Assembly (NCBI GenBank): GCA_900539425.1
Contig: UQBX01000022.1
Span: 1 to 39,270, forward strand
DNA length: 39,270 nt
Direction: 5' to 3'
Source of the DNA: an uncultured Oscillospiraceae bacterium
Lineage (GTDB): Bacteria; Bacillota; Clostridia; Oscillospirales; Acutalibacteraceae
In this document: positions 24,112 to 31,999 of the stretch, one piece after another
How positions within the stretch are numbered: position 1 is the first letter of the stretch
Layout: the number at the start of each line of letters is the position of its first letter
The notes under the pieces: generated by a model
Told to the model about the DNA's origin: nothing
The model's input: the letters and a program-made list of their open reading frames with translations, nothing else
The model's database searches: none
Position numbers and translations under genes: made by a program

Positions 24112-24164
24112 TAAAAAAAGAAAAAAGCCTCAAACAACGCATTACGCGCATAAGAAGCTTTTTT
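24112..24164 (-). terminator. Intrinsic terminator of the tRNA array
   Basis: Outer arms 24154-24164 and 24121-24131 pair over 11 bp (one U-G wobble: AAAAAAGCUUC with GAGGCUUUUUU) around a 22-base loop, just after the tRNA-Lys CCA end. The U run of the 3' arm is followed by a second one (about 24112-24119). Confidence 0.7.
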
Positions 24165-24166
24165 CC

Positions 24167-24242
24167 TGGTGGCTCATCGGGGAATCGAACCCCGGACACC
24201 TTGATTAAAAGTCAAGTGCTCTGCCATCTGAGCTAATGAACC
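24167..24242 (-). tRNA. tRNA-Lys (anticodon TTT)
   Basis: 76 bases including encoded CCA. Acceptor GGTTCAT pairs with ATGAGCC (one G-T pair), anticodon stem CTTGA/TCAAG with loop CTTTTAA (anticodon TTT), T-loop GGTTCGATTCC. Last gene of the array. Confidence 0.97.
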
Positions 24243-24248
24243 ATATAC

Positions 24249-24266
24249 ACCCTCATTCATTGAGGG
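24249..24266 (-). repeat. Spacer hairpin between tRNA-Gln and tRNA-Lys
   Basis: CCCTCA (24250-24255) and TGAGGG (24261-24266) form a 6-bp hairpin with a 5-base loop in the spacer. No U run follows, so an RNA-processing role or chance is likelier than termination. Confidence 0.4.
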
Positions 24267-24270
24267 CGCT

Positions 24271-24345
24271 TGGCTGGGGAGGCAGGATTCGAACCTACGC
24301 ATGAGGGAGTCAAAGTCCCTTGCCTTACCGCTTGGCGACACCCCA
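24271..24345 (-). tRNA. tRNA-Gln (anticodon TTG)
   Basis: 75 bases including encoded CCA. Acceptor TGGGGTG pairs with CTCCCCA except at position 6-67 (T-T); the weak U1-A72 pair is typical of tRNA-Gln. Anticodon stem AGGGA/TCCCT with loop CTTTGAC gives TTG; T-arm GTAGGTTCGAATCCTGC. Confidence 0.95.
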
Positions 24346-24367
24346 ATATAGGGTTGCTTATTTAAAG

Positions 24368-24445
24368 TGGGGTGGGATGTGGGATTCGAACCCACGACCT
24401 CCAGTGCCACAAACTGGCGCTCTAACCAACTGAACTAATCCCACC
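24368..24445 (-). tRNA. tRNA-His (anticodon GTG)
   Basis: 78 bases including encoded CCA and the G at -1 (24445), which pairs with C73 as required by HisRS. Acceptor GTGGGAT pairs with ATCCCAC; anticodon loop TTGTGGC gives GTG; T-arm GTGGGTTCGAATCCCAC. Confidence 0.97.
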
Positions 24446-24451
24446 ATATCT

Positions 24452-24472
24452 GCGCCCGAGTTGCTCAGGCGC
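24452..24472 (-). repeat. Spacer hairpin between tRNA-Arg and tRNA-His
   Basis: Minus-strand RNA GCGCCUGAG-CAA-CUCGGGCGC: a 9-bp stem with one U-G wobble and a 3-base loop. No U tract follows. It could guide tRNA precursor cleavage or reduce read-through. Confidence 0.5.
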
Positions 24473-24474
24473 TT

Positions 24475-24551
<77 letters not shown>

Positions 24552-24555
24552 ATAA

Positions 24556-24629
24556 TGGAGCGGGTGAAGGGAATCGAACCCTCGTATTCAGCTTGGAAGG
24601 CTGACATTCTACCATTGAACTACACCCGC
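24556..24629 (-). tRNA. tRNA-Gly (anticodon TCC)
   Basis: 74 bases including encoded CCA. Acceptor GCGGGTG pairs with CACCCGC; anticodon loop CTTCCAA gives TCC; T-arm GAGGGTTCGATTCCCTT. First gene of the array, about 9 bases after the predicted transcription start. Confidence 0.97.
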
Positions 24630-24635
24630 ATGGCG

Positions 24636-24673
24636 ACGCTCATTATTATAATCAATGAGCGTGCAACTGTCAA
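24636..24673 (-). promoter_or_regulatory. Consensus promoter of the tRNA array with a dyad straddling the -10
   Basis: Minus strand: TTGACA (24668-24673), 17-base spacer, TATAAT (24645-24650), a perfect sigma-A consensus. A perfect 9-bp inverted repeat ACGCTCATT/AATGAGCGT (24636-24644 and 24654-24662) flanks the -10 box, with the TATAAT inside its 9-base centre. Confidence 0.92.
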
Positions 24674-24688
24674 GTACTTTTTTAAAAA

Positions 24689-26992
24689 TTAATTGATTAC
24701 CGCATCAATTTTTTCTCCCGCGGTAATTGTAAAGCTTTTTATTTCCTTATCCTGATTGAATACGATGAGCTGTGCAAGAAGATCTTCCACCTCACGGCGC
24801 ACGCAGTCTCTTATACCTCTTGCGTTTTTCTTTGAGCCGTATGTTTTCTTTGCAATATATACGGGAACAGAATCATCATATACCAATTCAATAGCCTTAT
24901 CCTTGAGCCCTTCTTTAAGTTCATCAAGCGTGATTTTGGCAATTTTCTCAAAATCATTGAAAGTAAGAGTATTGAAAGTGATTATCTCATCTACCCTGCC
25001 CAAAAATTCGGGGCGCAGGAAACGCTCAAGCGCTTTCATGGTAACATCCTTGTTAATCTCATTTTCAGACATACCGAAACCGAGAGATGCTGTATCTGTT
25101 GAGCCTGCGTTTGATGTCATAACAATAATAGTATTTTCAAAATTAACTGTTCTGCCCTGCGCATCCGTAATTCTGCCTTCGTCAAGAATCTGAAGAAGAA
25201 TATTCAGGACATCCTTATGAGCCTTTTCTATCTCATCAAAAAGAACAACACTGTAAGGCTTTCTTCTTACTTTTTCAGTGAGCTGACCTGCGTCATCATA
25301 ACCTACATATCCCGGAGGAGAGCCTATAATTCTTGAAACGCTGAATTTTTCCATAAATTCGCTCATATCAAGTCTTATAAGGCTGTCAGGAGAATCAAAC
25401 AGGTAACTTGCAAGCTGTTTTACAAGCTCTGTTTTACCGACGCCCGTAGGCCCTACGAAAATAAATGACTGAGGTCTTTTGCGCGGACTGATCTGTACTC
25501 TGCCCCTGCGCACTGCTGCCGCAAGCTTTGAGATTGCCTCGTCCTGACCGATAATATGCTTTTTGAGTTCATCCTCAAGAGATGCGAGTTTTCTGATGTC
25601 GCCCGCCTCTATCTTTGAAGCGGGAATACCCGTCCAAAGAGAAACCACTTTTGCAAGGTCTGCCTCTATAACCTGATTATCTTTTGCTTTTTCGGCAAGA
25701 GCAGGCAGAACCTCATCGATTTTCATCGTCTGTGCCTTGAGGTTTGAAATAAGTTCGTAATCGATTACCTCATTTTCCTCAGTTGGTTCGGAAAGAGTGT
25801 CTATTCTCTCAAGAAGAGAGTTCTTTTCATTGAGTTTGAGCTGGTATTCCGAAATGGCAGGATTTCTGAGGTTGGCGCAAGTGCACGCCTCGTCAAGCAG
25901 ATCTATAGCCTTATCAGGCAGATATCTGTCAGTAACAAAGCGCTCGGACATGGTTACCGCTTTATAAACAAGACTGTCTGATATCTGCACCTTGTGATAA
26001 TTCTCATAATAGGTTTTGATGCCGAGCAGCATTCTGTAAGCTTCCTCAACAGACGGCTCCTCAACCTTAATCGGCTGGAAGCGTCGCTCTAAAGCCGCAT
26101 CCTTTTCAATATATTTTCTGTACTCATTAAATGTTGTGGCACCTATTACCTGTATTTCTCCTCTTGAAAGAGCGGGTTTCAAGATATTTGCGGCATTCAT
26201 CGTGCCCTCGCTGTCTCCCGTACCTACAAGATTGTGGACTTCGTCAATGAAAAGAATGATATTGCCCTCACTCTTAACTTCATCAACAAGGCCTTTAATT
26301 CTGCCCTCAAACTGGCCTCTGAACTGTGTGCCTGCAACAAGAGCTGTAAGGTCAAGCAGATAAATCTCTTTATCGGCAAGACGAGCGGGGACTTCTCCCT
26401 TTGCTATCTTGATGGCAAGACCCTCGGCAATTGCAGTTTTACCTACACCCGGCTCACCTATAAGACAAGGATTGTTCTTTGTGCGGCGGCAGAGAATTTG
26501 AACGGCACGTGAAATTTCTTTTTCTCTGCCTATAATAGCGTCTATCTCTCCGTTTTTAGCTTTCTGTGTAAGGTTTGTGCAGTAGTTGCCGAGGAATTTT
26601 CTCGGATCCTCCTGTCTGCCCCTTTTACCGCGCTTTTTGCCGCCTTTTTTATCTGTTTTGGAGGTGTTGTCATCCTTACCGTCATTTTCAAAAAGACTTG
26701 TAAACGGCAAAGTCTGCGCCCCGTCCATATTTTCCTGATTGAACATTTCACCCAGTGAGCCGAAATCGAAATCCTGCATATTTTCCATAAACTGGCTCAT
26801 CTGTTCGCTTGCCTGCTCAAGTTCCTCGTCTGACAGCCCTAACTGATCTATCATCTGATTGATAGAGCCGACATTGAGTTCCCTTGCACATTTAATACAA
26901 AGCCCCTCAGGAACTACTTTATCATTTTCCATTTTCTGAATAAAAACTACCGCAGGGCGCTCATGGCACCTGCTGCACATCTGCTGTTTCAT
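24689..26992 (-). CDS. ClpE-type AAA+ unfoldase (Clp protease ATP-binding subunit)
   Basis: 767 residues. An N-terminal zinc finger (C6, C9, C32, C35) replaces the usual Clp N-domain, as in ClpE/CtsR-associated unfoldases. A low-complexity linker (about 60-130) leads to AAA+ domain 1 (Walker A GEPGVGKT 179-186; Walker B ILFIDEVH), a short middle region (about 385-440), then domain 2 (Walker A GPTGVGKT 514-521; VVLFDEIEKAH). A ClpP-docking LGF loop appears in ASLGFGMSE. It unfolds proteins for ClpP. ATG 26992 has AAGGAG 13 bases upstream, a long spacing; M5 is an alternative. It follows pgsA by 24 bases; no CtsR-like heptad repeat is visible nearby. Confidence 0.92.
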   Translation of the reverse strand: MKQQMCSRCHERPAVVFIQKMENDKVVPEGLCIKCARELNVGSINQMIDQLGLSDEELEQASEQMSQFMENMQDFDFGSLGEMFNQENMDGAQTLPFTSLFENDGKDDNTSKTDKKGGKKRGKRGRQEDPRKFLGNYCTNLTQKAKNGEIDAIIGREKEISRAVQILCRRTKNNPCLIGEPGVGKTAIAEGLAIKIAKGEVPARLADKEIYLLDLTALVAGTQFRGQFEGRIKGLVDEVKSEGNIILFIDEVHNLVGTGDSEGTMNAANILKPALSRGEIQVIGATTFNEYRKYIEKDAALERRFQPIKVEEPSVEEAYRMLLGIKTYYENYHKVQISDSLVYKAVTMSERFVTDRYLPDKAIDLLDEACTCANLRNPAISEYQLKLNEKNSLLERIDTLSEPTEENEVIDYELISNLKAQTMKIDEVLPALAEKAKDNQVIEADLAKVVSLWTGIPASKIEAGDIRKLASLEDELKKHIIGQDEAISKLAAAVRRGRVQISPRKRPQSFIFVGPTGVGKTELVKQLASYLFDSPDSLIRLDMSEFMEKFSVSRIIGSPPGYVGYDDAGQLTEKVRRKPYSVVLFDEIEKAHKDVLNILLQILDEGRITDAQGRTVNFENTIIVMTSNAGSTDTASLGFGMSENEINKDVTMKALERFLRPEFLGRVDEIITFNTLTFNDFEKIAKITLDELKEGLKDKAIELVYDDSVPVYIAKKTYGSKKNARGIRDCVRREVEDLLAQLIVFNQDKEIKSFTITAGEKIDAVIN

Positions 26993-27016
26993 TAAATAAA
27001 TAGTTCTCCTTGAAAA

Positions 27017-27643
27017 TTATTTGCTGCCTTTTGCCTTTTTATTCTCTTTGAGCTGACGCACAAATCCCGGTGCATAGCCGAGAAGTGAAATAAGCGTGCA
27101 TACAGCTGAGATTGATACAAGTATCCATGTAACTGTATTCGGAAGAGTAAAGCCCGTAACGTCACACAGCGCGCCGTTTTGACCGAACGCGAGAATAAAT
27201 ATCATACCGATATAGAAAACGTTTGTGGCTACCTTTCCCCATATTTCCGCCGCCGTCGGGCGCATACCGAGCGAAAGAAGTATCACTCCGCCGATTATCA
27301 TTATAACCTCTTTTGCAATAAAAAACATAAAGAGATATTTAATAGCATTATCCCAGTATGTAACTATCAGCACAATAACGATTGCCATCTGTGAAAGTTT
27401 ATCTGCGATAGGATCAAGCAGTTTGCCCAGGTTTGAGACCTGATTGAACTTTCGTGCTATCTTACCGTCAAAAAGGTCGGTAAGCGCTGCTAATGCCATA
27501 ATTATTACAGCGGGAAGCACATATCCTTTCAGAAACAGCACCATAAACACGGGAATCAGCGCTATCCTGATAAAGGAAAGCCAGTTGGGAATAGTGTTCC
27601 AACCTTCTAAAAGATCTTTTACGTTACTTTTAAGCTTGCTCAT
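27017..27643 (-). CDS. pgsA: CDP-diacylglycerol-glycerol-3-phosphate 3-phosphatidyltransferase
   Basis: 208 residues, polytopic. The full CDP-alcohol phosphotransferase motif is present with exact spacing: D59-G60-x2-A63-R64-x8-G73-x3-D77-x3-D81. The N-terminal IPNWLSFIRIALIPVF is typical of PgsA. It makes phosphatidylglycerol phosphate, the precursor of phosphatidylglycerol and cardiolipin. AGGAGG overlaps the cvpA stop region before ATG 27643, so it is co-translated with cvpA. Confidence 0.95.
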   Translation of the reverse strand: MSKLKSNVKDLLEGWNTIPNWLSFIRIALIPVFMVLFLKGYVLPAVIIMALAALTDLFDGKIARKFNQVSNLGKLLDPIADKLSQMAIVIVLIVTYWDNAIKYLFMFFIAKEVIMIIGGVILLSLGMRPTAAEIWGKVATNVFYIGMIFILAFGQNGALCDVTGFTLPNTVTWILVSISAVCTLISLLGYAPGFVRQLKENKKAKGSK

Positions 27644-27654
27644 ATTTTATCCTC

Positions 27655-28338
27655 CTAAATCAAATGCATAAGCGGATTGATTTTATTTATAAATTCCATT
27701 ACAACGCTTGAATCTACCTGGGAAACAAAACTCTGAGAGTTGGTAAAAACAAAATCGCTGAGGAAAGAAAAAACTGCGCTTAAAACGGCAAGTGATGCCA
27801 CACCCTTTAATATGCCGAAAGCCGCGCCCAGATATTTATTGGTGCGTTTGAGCGGCATATGTTTTTTATTCATGATACTGTTTATTATCTTTGTAATTAT
27901 CATTACGAGAAGATTAAAAATTACAAGTGTTATTACAAAAAGAGCTATCTTGATAATTACCAGAGCAACCGGCTCAACTATATTCTGAAGAACAGCACTT
28001 GCCGCGGATTCATTTGAAATACCGTCAAGGAAAGAAAGATCAACCGCGCCTGAAAGTCCGAAAGGAATCTCCTCCACGGCTTCACGCACTGACGATACAA
28101 AAGAATCTATGTTTGCAGAATCGGCAAGGCCCTGTGAAATTTTTTCAAGCGCCGCTACACTTACGTATTTATCATAGAATGCCAAGCTGTAATTATCCGC
28201 AACGAAAAATGCAAGCGGGAAACTTATAATAAGCTTTGCGAAAGAAATAAGCGACAGGATGAAACCCCTTGCATATCCCGCTGCTATACATGCGGCAAAA
28301 ACCACTATCAAAGCTATATCGATAAAATTAATATTCAA
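27655..28338 (-). CDS. CvpA family membrane protein
   Basis: 227 residues with four hydrophobic segments: about 5-24, 28-48, 120-150 and 185-205. The N-terminal IDIALIVVFAACIAAGYARGFILSLISF is the CvpA (colicin V production) signature. Family members are inner-membrane proteins of unsettled function, linked to envelope homeostasis. It lies between the DUF5711 gene (5-base gap) and pgsA. Confidence 0.87.
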   Translation of the reverse strand: MNINFIDIALIVVFAACIAAGYARGFILSLISFAKLIISFPLAFFVADNYSLAFYDKYVSVAALEKISQGLADSANIDSFVSSVREAVEEIPFGLSGAVDLSFLDGISNESAASAVLQNIVEPVALVIIKIALFVITLVIFNLLVMIITKIINSIMNKKHMPLKRTNKYLGAAFGILKGVASLAVLSAVFSFLSDFVFTNSQSFVSQVDSSVVMEFINKINPLMHLI

Positions 28339-28343
28339 ACTGA

Positions 28344-29507
28344 CTACTCCTGTTCACTGCCGAGAAGTTCAACGACCGCCTGATGCCTTGCGTAAACATC
28401 GGATGAAATCTGCATTACGGAAGAATACGAATCATCAACACGGCTCTCGGCAAGCACTTTTGAATTTGAAATTTTGTAGGTTACCACGCTCTCCGAAGTA
28501 AGAATTGTTACACGGGTAGAACTGCCTGTTACATCCTTCACAGCGGAATCGGTTGATGCAACCTCAATAACTTTGCCCGAAGGCTTTACAACTGATATAT
28601 TATTATCCGCGGAGCCTGAATATGCAGTATAAACATAAATAAGGCTGCCGTCTGGCGTAAACGAGTATGAAACGAGGCCGACTGTGCCCGGCTCATATAT
28701 CTGTTTTTCGGTTTTAAGCGAATCTATTACGCTTACAAAATCATTTCCGACAACGAAAAGATCCGTTGATGAAAAACGAAGTTCCAAAACGGAGGAGCCT
28801 GTATACTCAAACTGAGCACGCGGCTCTGTATCATCCACATTCATAGTATAGACAACAGTTTTGAACCTTGCGTTCTCAGATGATACGGCTGCAAAAGCTA
28901 CCCTGCTGCCGCGAGAATCCACAGCAACGCTTGTTACATAACCTGCCGTAACATCATAAGTGAATTTCTGTTTTAAAGATTTATTGTAAACAGTTATCGT
29001 GCTGAGAGCACTGTCTGAAGTTGTGGCAAGAGCAACGGTGCCCGAATCGGAAACATCGGCGCATATAAGACTGCTCTGCGTTTTTTCCTGATAAACATTT
29101 TCGCTGTTTGTATCAAGCCTGTATGAAACACCGCCCTGGTCATAAAGCAGCGAATAACTGCCTGCCGTTTTAACAATGGGATTGGAATACCCGTGTTCAA
29201 AACTGTATTTTACTTCGGCATCGGATGAATCAAGCACTGTATAAGTGGAGTCTTCCAACAAGCAAAGATCATTGCCTACAGAACCGAAATAAAGATCCGA
29301 ACCGGAAGCAAGCTGATACGGAAATCCGGAGTTTTGCGACTGAGACGATGCCGAGCCGCCGATTGAGGAAAAATCAATCTCGGCTACACGCATAACGATA
29401 AGCGCAGCAACAACCAAGCATATAACTATCCAAGCAGCTATACGCTTTTTTTTATTCTTTTTGAGTTTTCTTTCCAAACGCTCTTTTTCTCTCTGTTCAG
29501 ACGCCAT
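28344..29507 (-). CDS. DUF5711 family membrane-anchored beta-propeller-like protein
   Basis: 387 residues. A strongly basic Lys/Arg/Glu N-terminus (1-22) precedes a single membrane segment (about 22-39); the rest (about 60-387) is extracytoplasmic and beta-rich, with repeated strands of WD/NHL-like character such as GTVALATTSD, SRVAFAAVSSEN, GSLIYVYTAYSG. This matches DUF5711, a family I know as typical of Clostridia and often next to cvpA; function unknown. It has no cysteines for lipidation. GGAAAGG precedes ATG 29507. First gene of the DUF5711-cvpA-pgsA-clpE-like run. Confidence 0.78.
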   Translation of the reverse strand: MASEQREKERLERKLKKNKKKRIAAWIVICLVVAALIVMRVAEIDFSSIGGSASSQSQNSGFPYQLASGSDLYFGSVGNDLCLLEDSTYTVLDSSDAEVKYSFEHGYSNPIVKTAGSYSLLYDQGGVSYRLDTNSENVYQEKTQSSLICADVSDSGTVALATTSDSALSTITVYNKSLKQKFTYDVTAGYVTSVAVDSRGSRVAFAAVSSENARFKTVVYTMNVDDTEPRAQFEYTGSSVLELRFSSTDLFVVGNDFVSVIDSLKTEKQIYEPGTVGLVSYSFTPDGSLIYVYTAYSGSADNNISVVKPSGKVIEVASTDSAVKDVTGSSTRVTILTSESVVTYKISNSKVLAESRVDDSYSSVMQISSDVYARHQAVVELLGSEQE

Positions 29508-29527
29508 ATTTACATAGCCTTTCCGAA

Positions 29528-29555
29528 AATATACAACTGATTATTAATAAAACAA
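29528..29555 (-). promoter_or_regulatory. Possible promoter of the DUF5711-cvpA-pgsA-clpE run
   Basis: Minus strand: -35 TTGTTT (29550-29555), 16-base spacer, -10 TATATT (29528-29533), in a 77-base AT-rich gap. Without it the run could be read from truA, as no terminator hairpin is seen between them. Confidence 0.3.
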
Positions 29556-29584
29556 TGAAAAAACAATAAATAATTATTAAATTT

Positions 29585-30319
29585 TTAATATTTCACGTTA
29601 TTAAGATAAAGCCCGTGAGCCGGTGCGGTTTTACCCGCTCTTTTACGGTCTTTAGATTTGATAACATCGGCAAGTTCGCCCTGTTTTATCTTGCCCTCGT
29701 TTACAAAAAGCAGTGTGCCGACCATAATGCGCACCATATTATAGAGAAAGCCGTCCGCCTCAACGGAGAAGATTACCTCGTCCCCGTTTCTTGTAACGCT
29801 GAAAGAATAAACGGTGCGCACAGTATCCTCAACATCGCTTTTAGCAGAGCAAAAGCCTGAAAAATCATGGCTTCCGAGAAATGCCTGCGCTTCTTCGTTG
29901 AGATACTGAGCGTCAATAGGATATCTGTAATGAAGAGCATAATTCTTGAGAAAAGGATTTCTTATCTGAGAATTATAAATTCTATAAACATATTTCTTTG
30001 ACTTAACACTGTAACGCGCATGAAAATCATCAGCGACTTCAATGCAGCCGATTACAGCTATATCTTTTGGCAAATAAGTATTCAAACCCGTTATTATATT
30101 TTCACACGGGATATTTTTTTGTGTTTTGAGGGAGACGCAGTACATATTGGCGTGAACGCCGCTGTCCGTTCTGCTGCATCCCTTTATATCTGTTTTTTCG
30201 CAAAACAGCTTTTCCACGGCTTTTTGAAATACCTGCTGCACCGTTACCGCGTTTTTCTGCACCTGCCAGCCGTGGTAGGCAGAGCCGTCATAGCTGATGG
30301 TAATTAAAAGATTTCTCAT
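29585..30319 (-). CDS. truA: tRNA pseudouridine(38-40) synthase
   Basis: 244 residues. The catalytic aspartate D52 lies in GCSRTDSGVHA; other TruA features are ISYDGSAYHGWQ (8-19), DDFHARYSVKSKKYVYRIYN and the late DGFLYNMVRIMVGTLL. The dimeric enzyme makes pseudouridine at positions 38-40 of tRNA anticodon stems. Its ATG overlaps the ecfT stop by 4 bases (ATGA), and truA after ecfT is the standard order in Bacillota. Confidence 0.96.
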   Translation of the reverse strand: MRNLLITISYDGSAYHGWQVQKNAVTVQQVFQKAVEKLFCEKTDIKGCSRTDSGVHANMYCVSLKTQKNIPCENIITGLNTYLPKDIAVIGCIEVADDFHARYSVKSKKYVYRIYNSQIRNPFLKNYALHYRYPIDAQYLNEEAQAFLGSHDFSGFCSAKSDVEDTVRTVYSFSVTRNGDEVIFSVEADGFLYNMVRIMVGTLLFVNEGKIKQGELADVIKSKDRKRAGKTAPAHGLYLNNVKY

Positions 30320-31131
30320 ATTACAGCCGCCGAAAGAGTATTAACAAAAATAATAAGCGCAAAGAGAGCAATCACGGCACCGAGAGCAACAAAATCCCTT
30401 GCCGTTACTTTAACCTGCTTCATTTTTGTTCTGCCCTTTCCGCCCTTATAACATCTGCAGTCCATTGCGTACGCAAGCTCATTTGCGCGGCGGAAAGAAG
30501 ATATAAACAGCGGAATAAGAACAGGAATAAGCGCTTTTGCACGGTGTATTATTCCGCCCGAATCCATATCGGCGCCTCTTGATTTCTGAGCCGCCATTAT
30601 CTTTTCAATTTCTTCCGTAAGAGTGGGAATAAATCTGAGAGCTATGGTCATAGTCATAGCCACTGTATGGATATCTATTTTAAATATTTTCAAAGGCGAG
30701 AAAAGCCTTTCGATTGCGTCAGTAAGATCTGTGGGAGTGGTGGTATAAGTGAGCATTGAACCCGCCACAACAAGAAGTATTATTCTGACCGCCATAAATA
30801 TTGCGGTATAAATGCCATCCTCAGTTATTTTGAGCCTGCCGAAAAGAGTTACAAGGGGCTCTCCCTGCCCGTAGAACAGGTTTAAAAGTGAAGTAATTAC
30901 AATTATTATACCAAGCGGTTTTACGCTTTTGAACACCGTTTTAAAGGATATTCCGCCCACAAGAACTATCAAAAGAGTAAAGGCAACACTCAAAAGCAAT
31001 GAATAAAAGTTTTTACAGATAAAAAGCGAGATTATTACTGCAAGCGTAAGTAATATTTTTACTCTTGCGTCAAGCTTATGAATAAAGGAATTACCGGGAA
31101 AATACTGACCTATTGTGATATCGCCAATCAT
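30316..31131 (-). CDS. ecfT: Energy-coupling factor transporter transmembrane protein
   Basis: 271 residues with five to six membrane segments. EcfT features: GQYFPGNSFIHKLDARVKIL at the N-terminus and the two coupling-helix motifs AAQKSRGADM and AMDCRCYKGG (Ala-Arg-Gly type) that dock on the ATPases. With EcfA1/EcfA2 it forms the shared energising module of group II ECF importers for vitamins and metals; the substrate-binding S component is not encoded here. Overlaps ecfA2 by 4 bases. Confidence 0.95.
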   Translation of the reverse strand: MIGDITIGQYFPGNSFIHKLDARVKILLTLAVIISLFICKNFYSLLLSVAFTLLIVLVGGISFKTVFKSVKPLGIIIVITSLLNLFYGQGEPLVTLFGRLKITEDGIYTAIFMAVRIILLVVAGSMLTYTTTPTDLTDAIERLFSPLKIFKIDIHTVAMTMTIALRFIPTLTEEIEKIMAAQKSRGADMDSGGIIHRAKALIPVLIPLFISSFRRANELAYAMDCRCYKGGKGRTKMKQVKVTARDFVALGAVIALFALIIFVNTLSAAVI

Positions 31132-31997
31132 GCTTTTCCCTCCTTTTTAAAGAGCCTTTTAAGCTCAGCCGTGCCCTGTTCAACTGTAAAAATATCTGTT
31201 TTACAGTCTATTCCTTCAGCTTTCAGTTTAAGGAATATTTCTGTTACCTGAGGAACATTGAGCCCTATCTCACGAAGTTCCTGTGCATGAGAATAGACCT
31301 CAGGAACGGTGCCCGACATAGCCACCTTACCCTTGTTCATAACAACAACTTTTGAGCAGAGCTTTGCCACGTCTTCCATTGAATGGGAAACTATGATGAC
31401 TGTGCTGCCTGTTTTTTGCTGATAGTCTTTGATAAGTCTGAGAATGACTTCCCGCCCTTTGGGGTCAAGTCCGGCGCACGGCTCATCAAGAATAAGCACT
31501 TTAGGACGCATTGCGATAACGGAAGCTATTGCCACACGTCTTTTCTGCCCGCCTGAAAGATCAAACGGTGATTTATCATCAAGAGTCTTTTTCAGTCCTA
31601 CAAAATCCATGCTTTCATAAACACGGGATTTTATTTCATCTTCAGAAAGCCCCATCTGTTTCGGGCCAAAAGCTATCTCCTTAAAAACATTTTCCTCAAA
31701 TATCTGATATTCGGGATACTGGAAACAAAGCCCGACTGCAAAACGAACATTTCTGATTTTCTTTTTATTTTCTTTTGACCAGATATTCTGGCCGTCAAGT
31801 ATAACAACACCGCTGTTGGGCTGAAGGAGCCCGTTAAAATGCTGGATAAGCGTTGATTTTCCGCTGCCCGTATGACCGATTATGCCGACAAGTTCTCCGT
31901 TTTCTGCGGTGAAATCCACTTCATCCAAAGCTTCGGTTTCAAACGGAGTGCCGGCGCTGTAAAGATATTTTAATTTTTCGCAAACCAGAACCGCCAC
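31128..31997 (-). CDS. ecfA2: Energy-coupling factor transporter ATP-binding protein EcfA2
   Basis: 289 residues. Walker A GHTGSGKST (41-49), Q-loop in FQYPEYQIFEENVFKEIAFGPK, signature LSGGQKRRVA, Walker B VLILDEP and switch H in VSHSMEDV. GLCFQYPEYQ and LIQHFNGLLQP are typical of EcfA2 rather than EcfA1. It starts 2 bases after the ecfA1 stop and overlaps ecfT. Confidence 0.95.
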   Translation of the reverse strand: MAVLVCEKLKYLYSAGTPFETEALDEVDFTAENGELVGIIGHTGSGKSTLIQHFNGLLQPNSGVVILDGQNIWSKENKKKIRNVRFAVGLCFQYPEYQIFEENVFKEIAFGPKQMGLSEDEIKSRVYESMDFVGLKKTLDDKSPFDLSGGQKRRVAIASVIAMRPKVLILDEPCAGLDPKGREVILRLIKDYQQKTGSTVIIVSHSMEDVAKLCSKVVVMNKGKVAMSGTVPEVYSHAQELREIGLNVPQVTEIFLKLKAEGIDCKTDIFTVEQGTAELKRLFKKEGKA

Positions 31998-31999
31998 TA

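Noticed and set aside
24346..24367. Possible extra RNA element between tRNA-His and tRNA-Gln
   Set aside because: The 22-base spacer has no inverted repeat or conserved feature.
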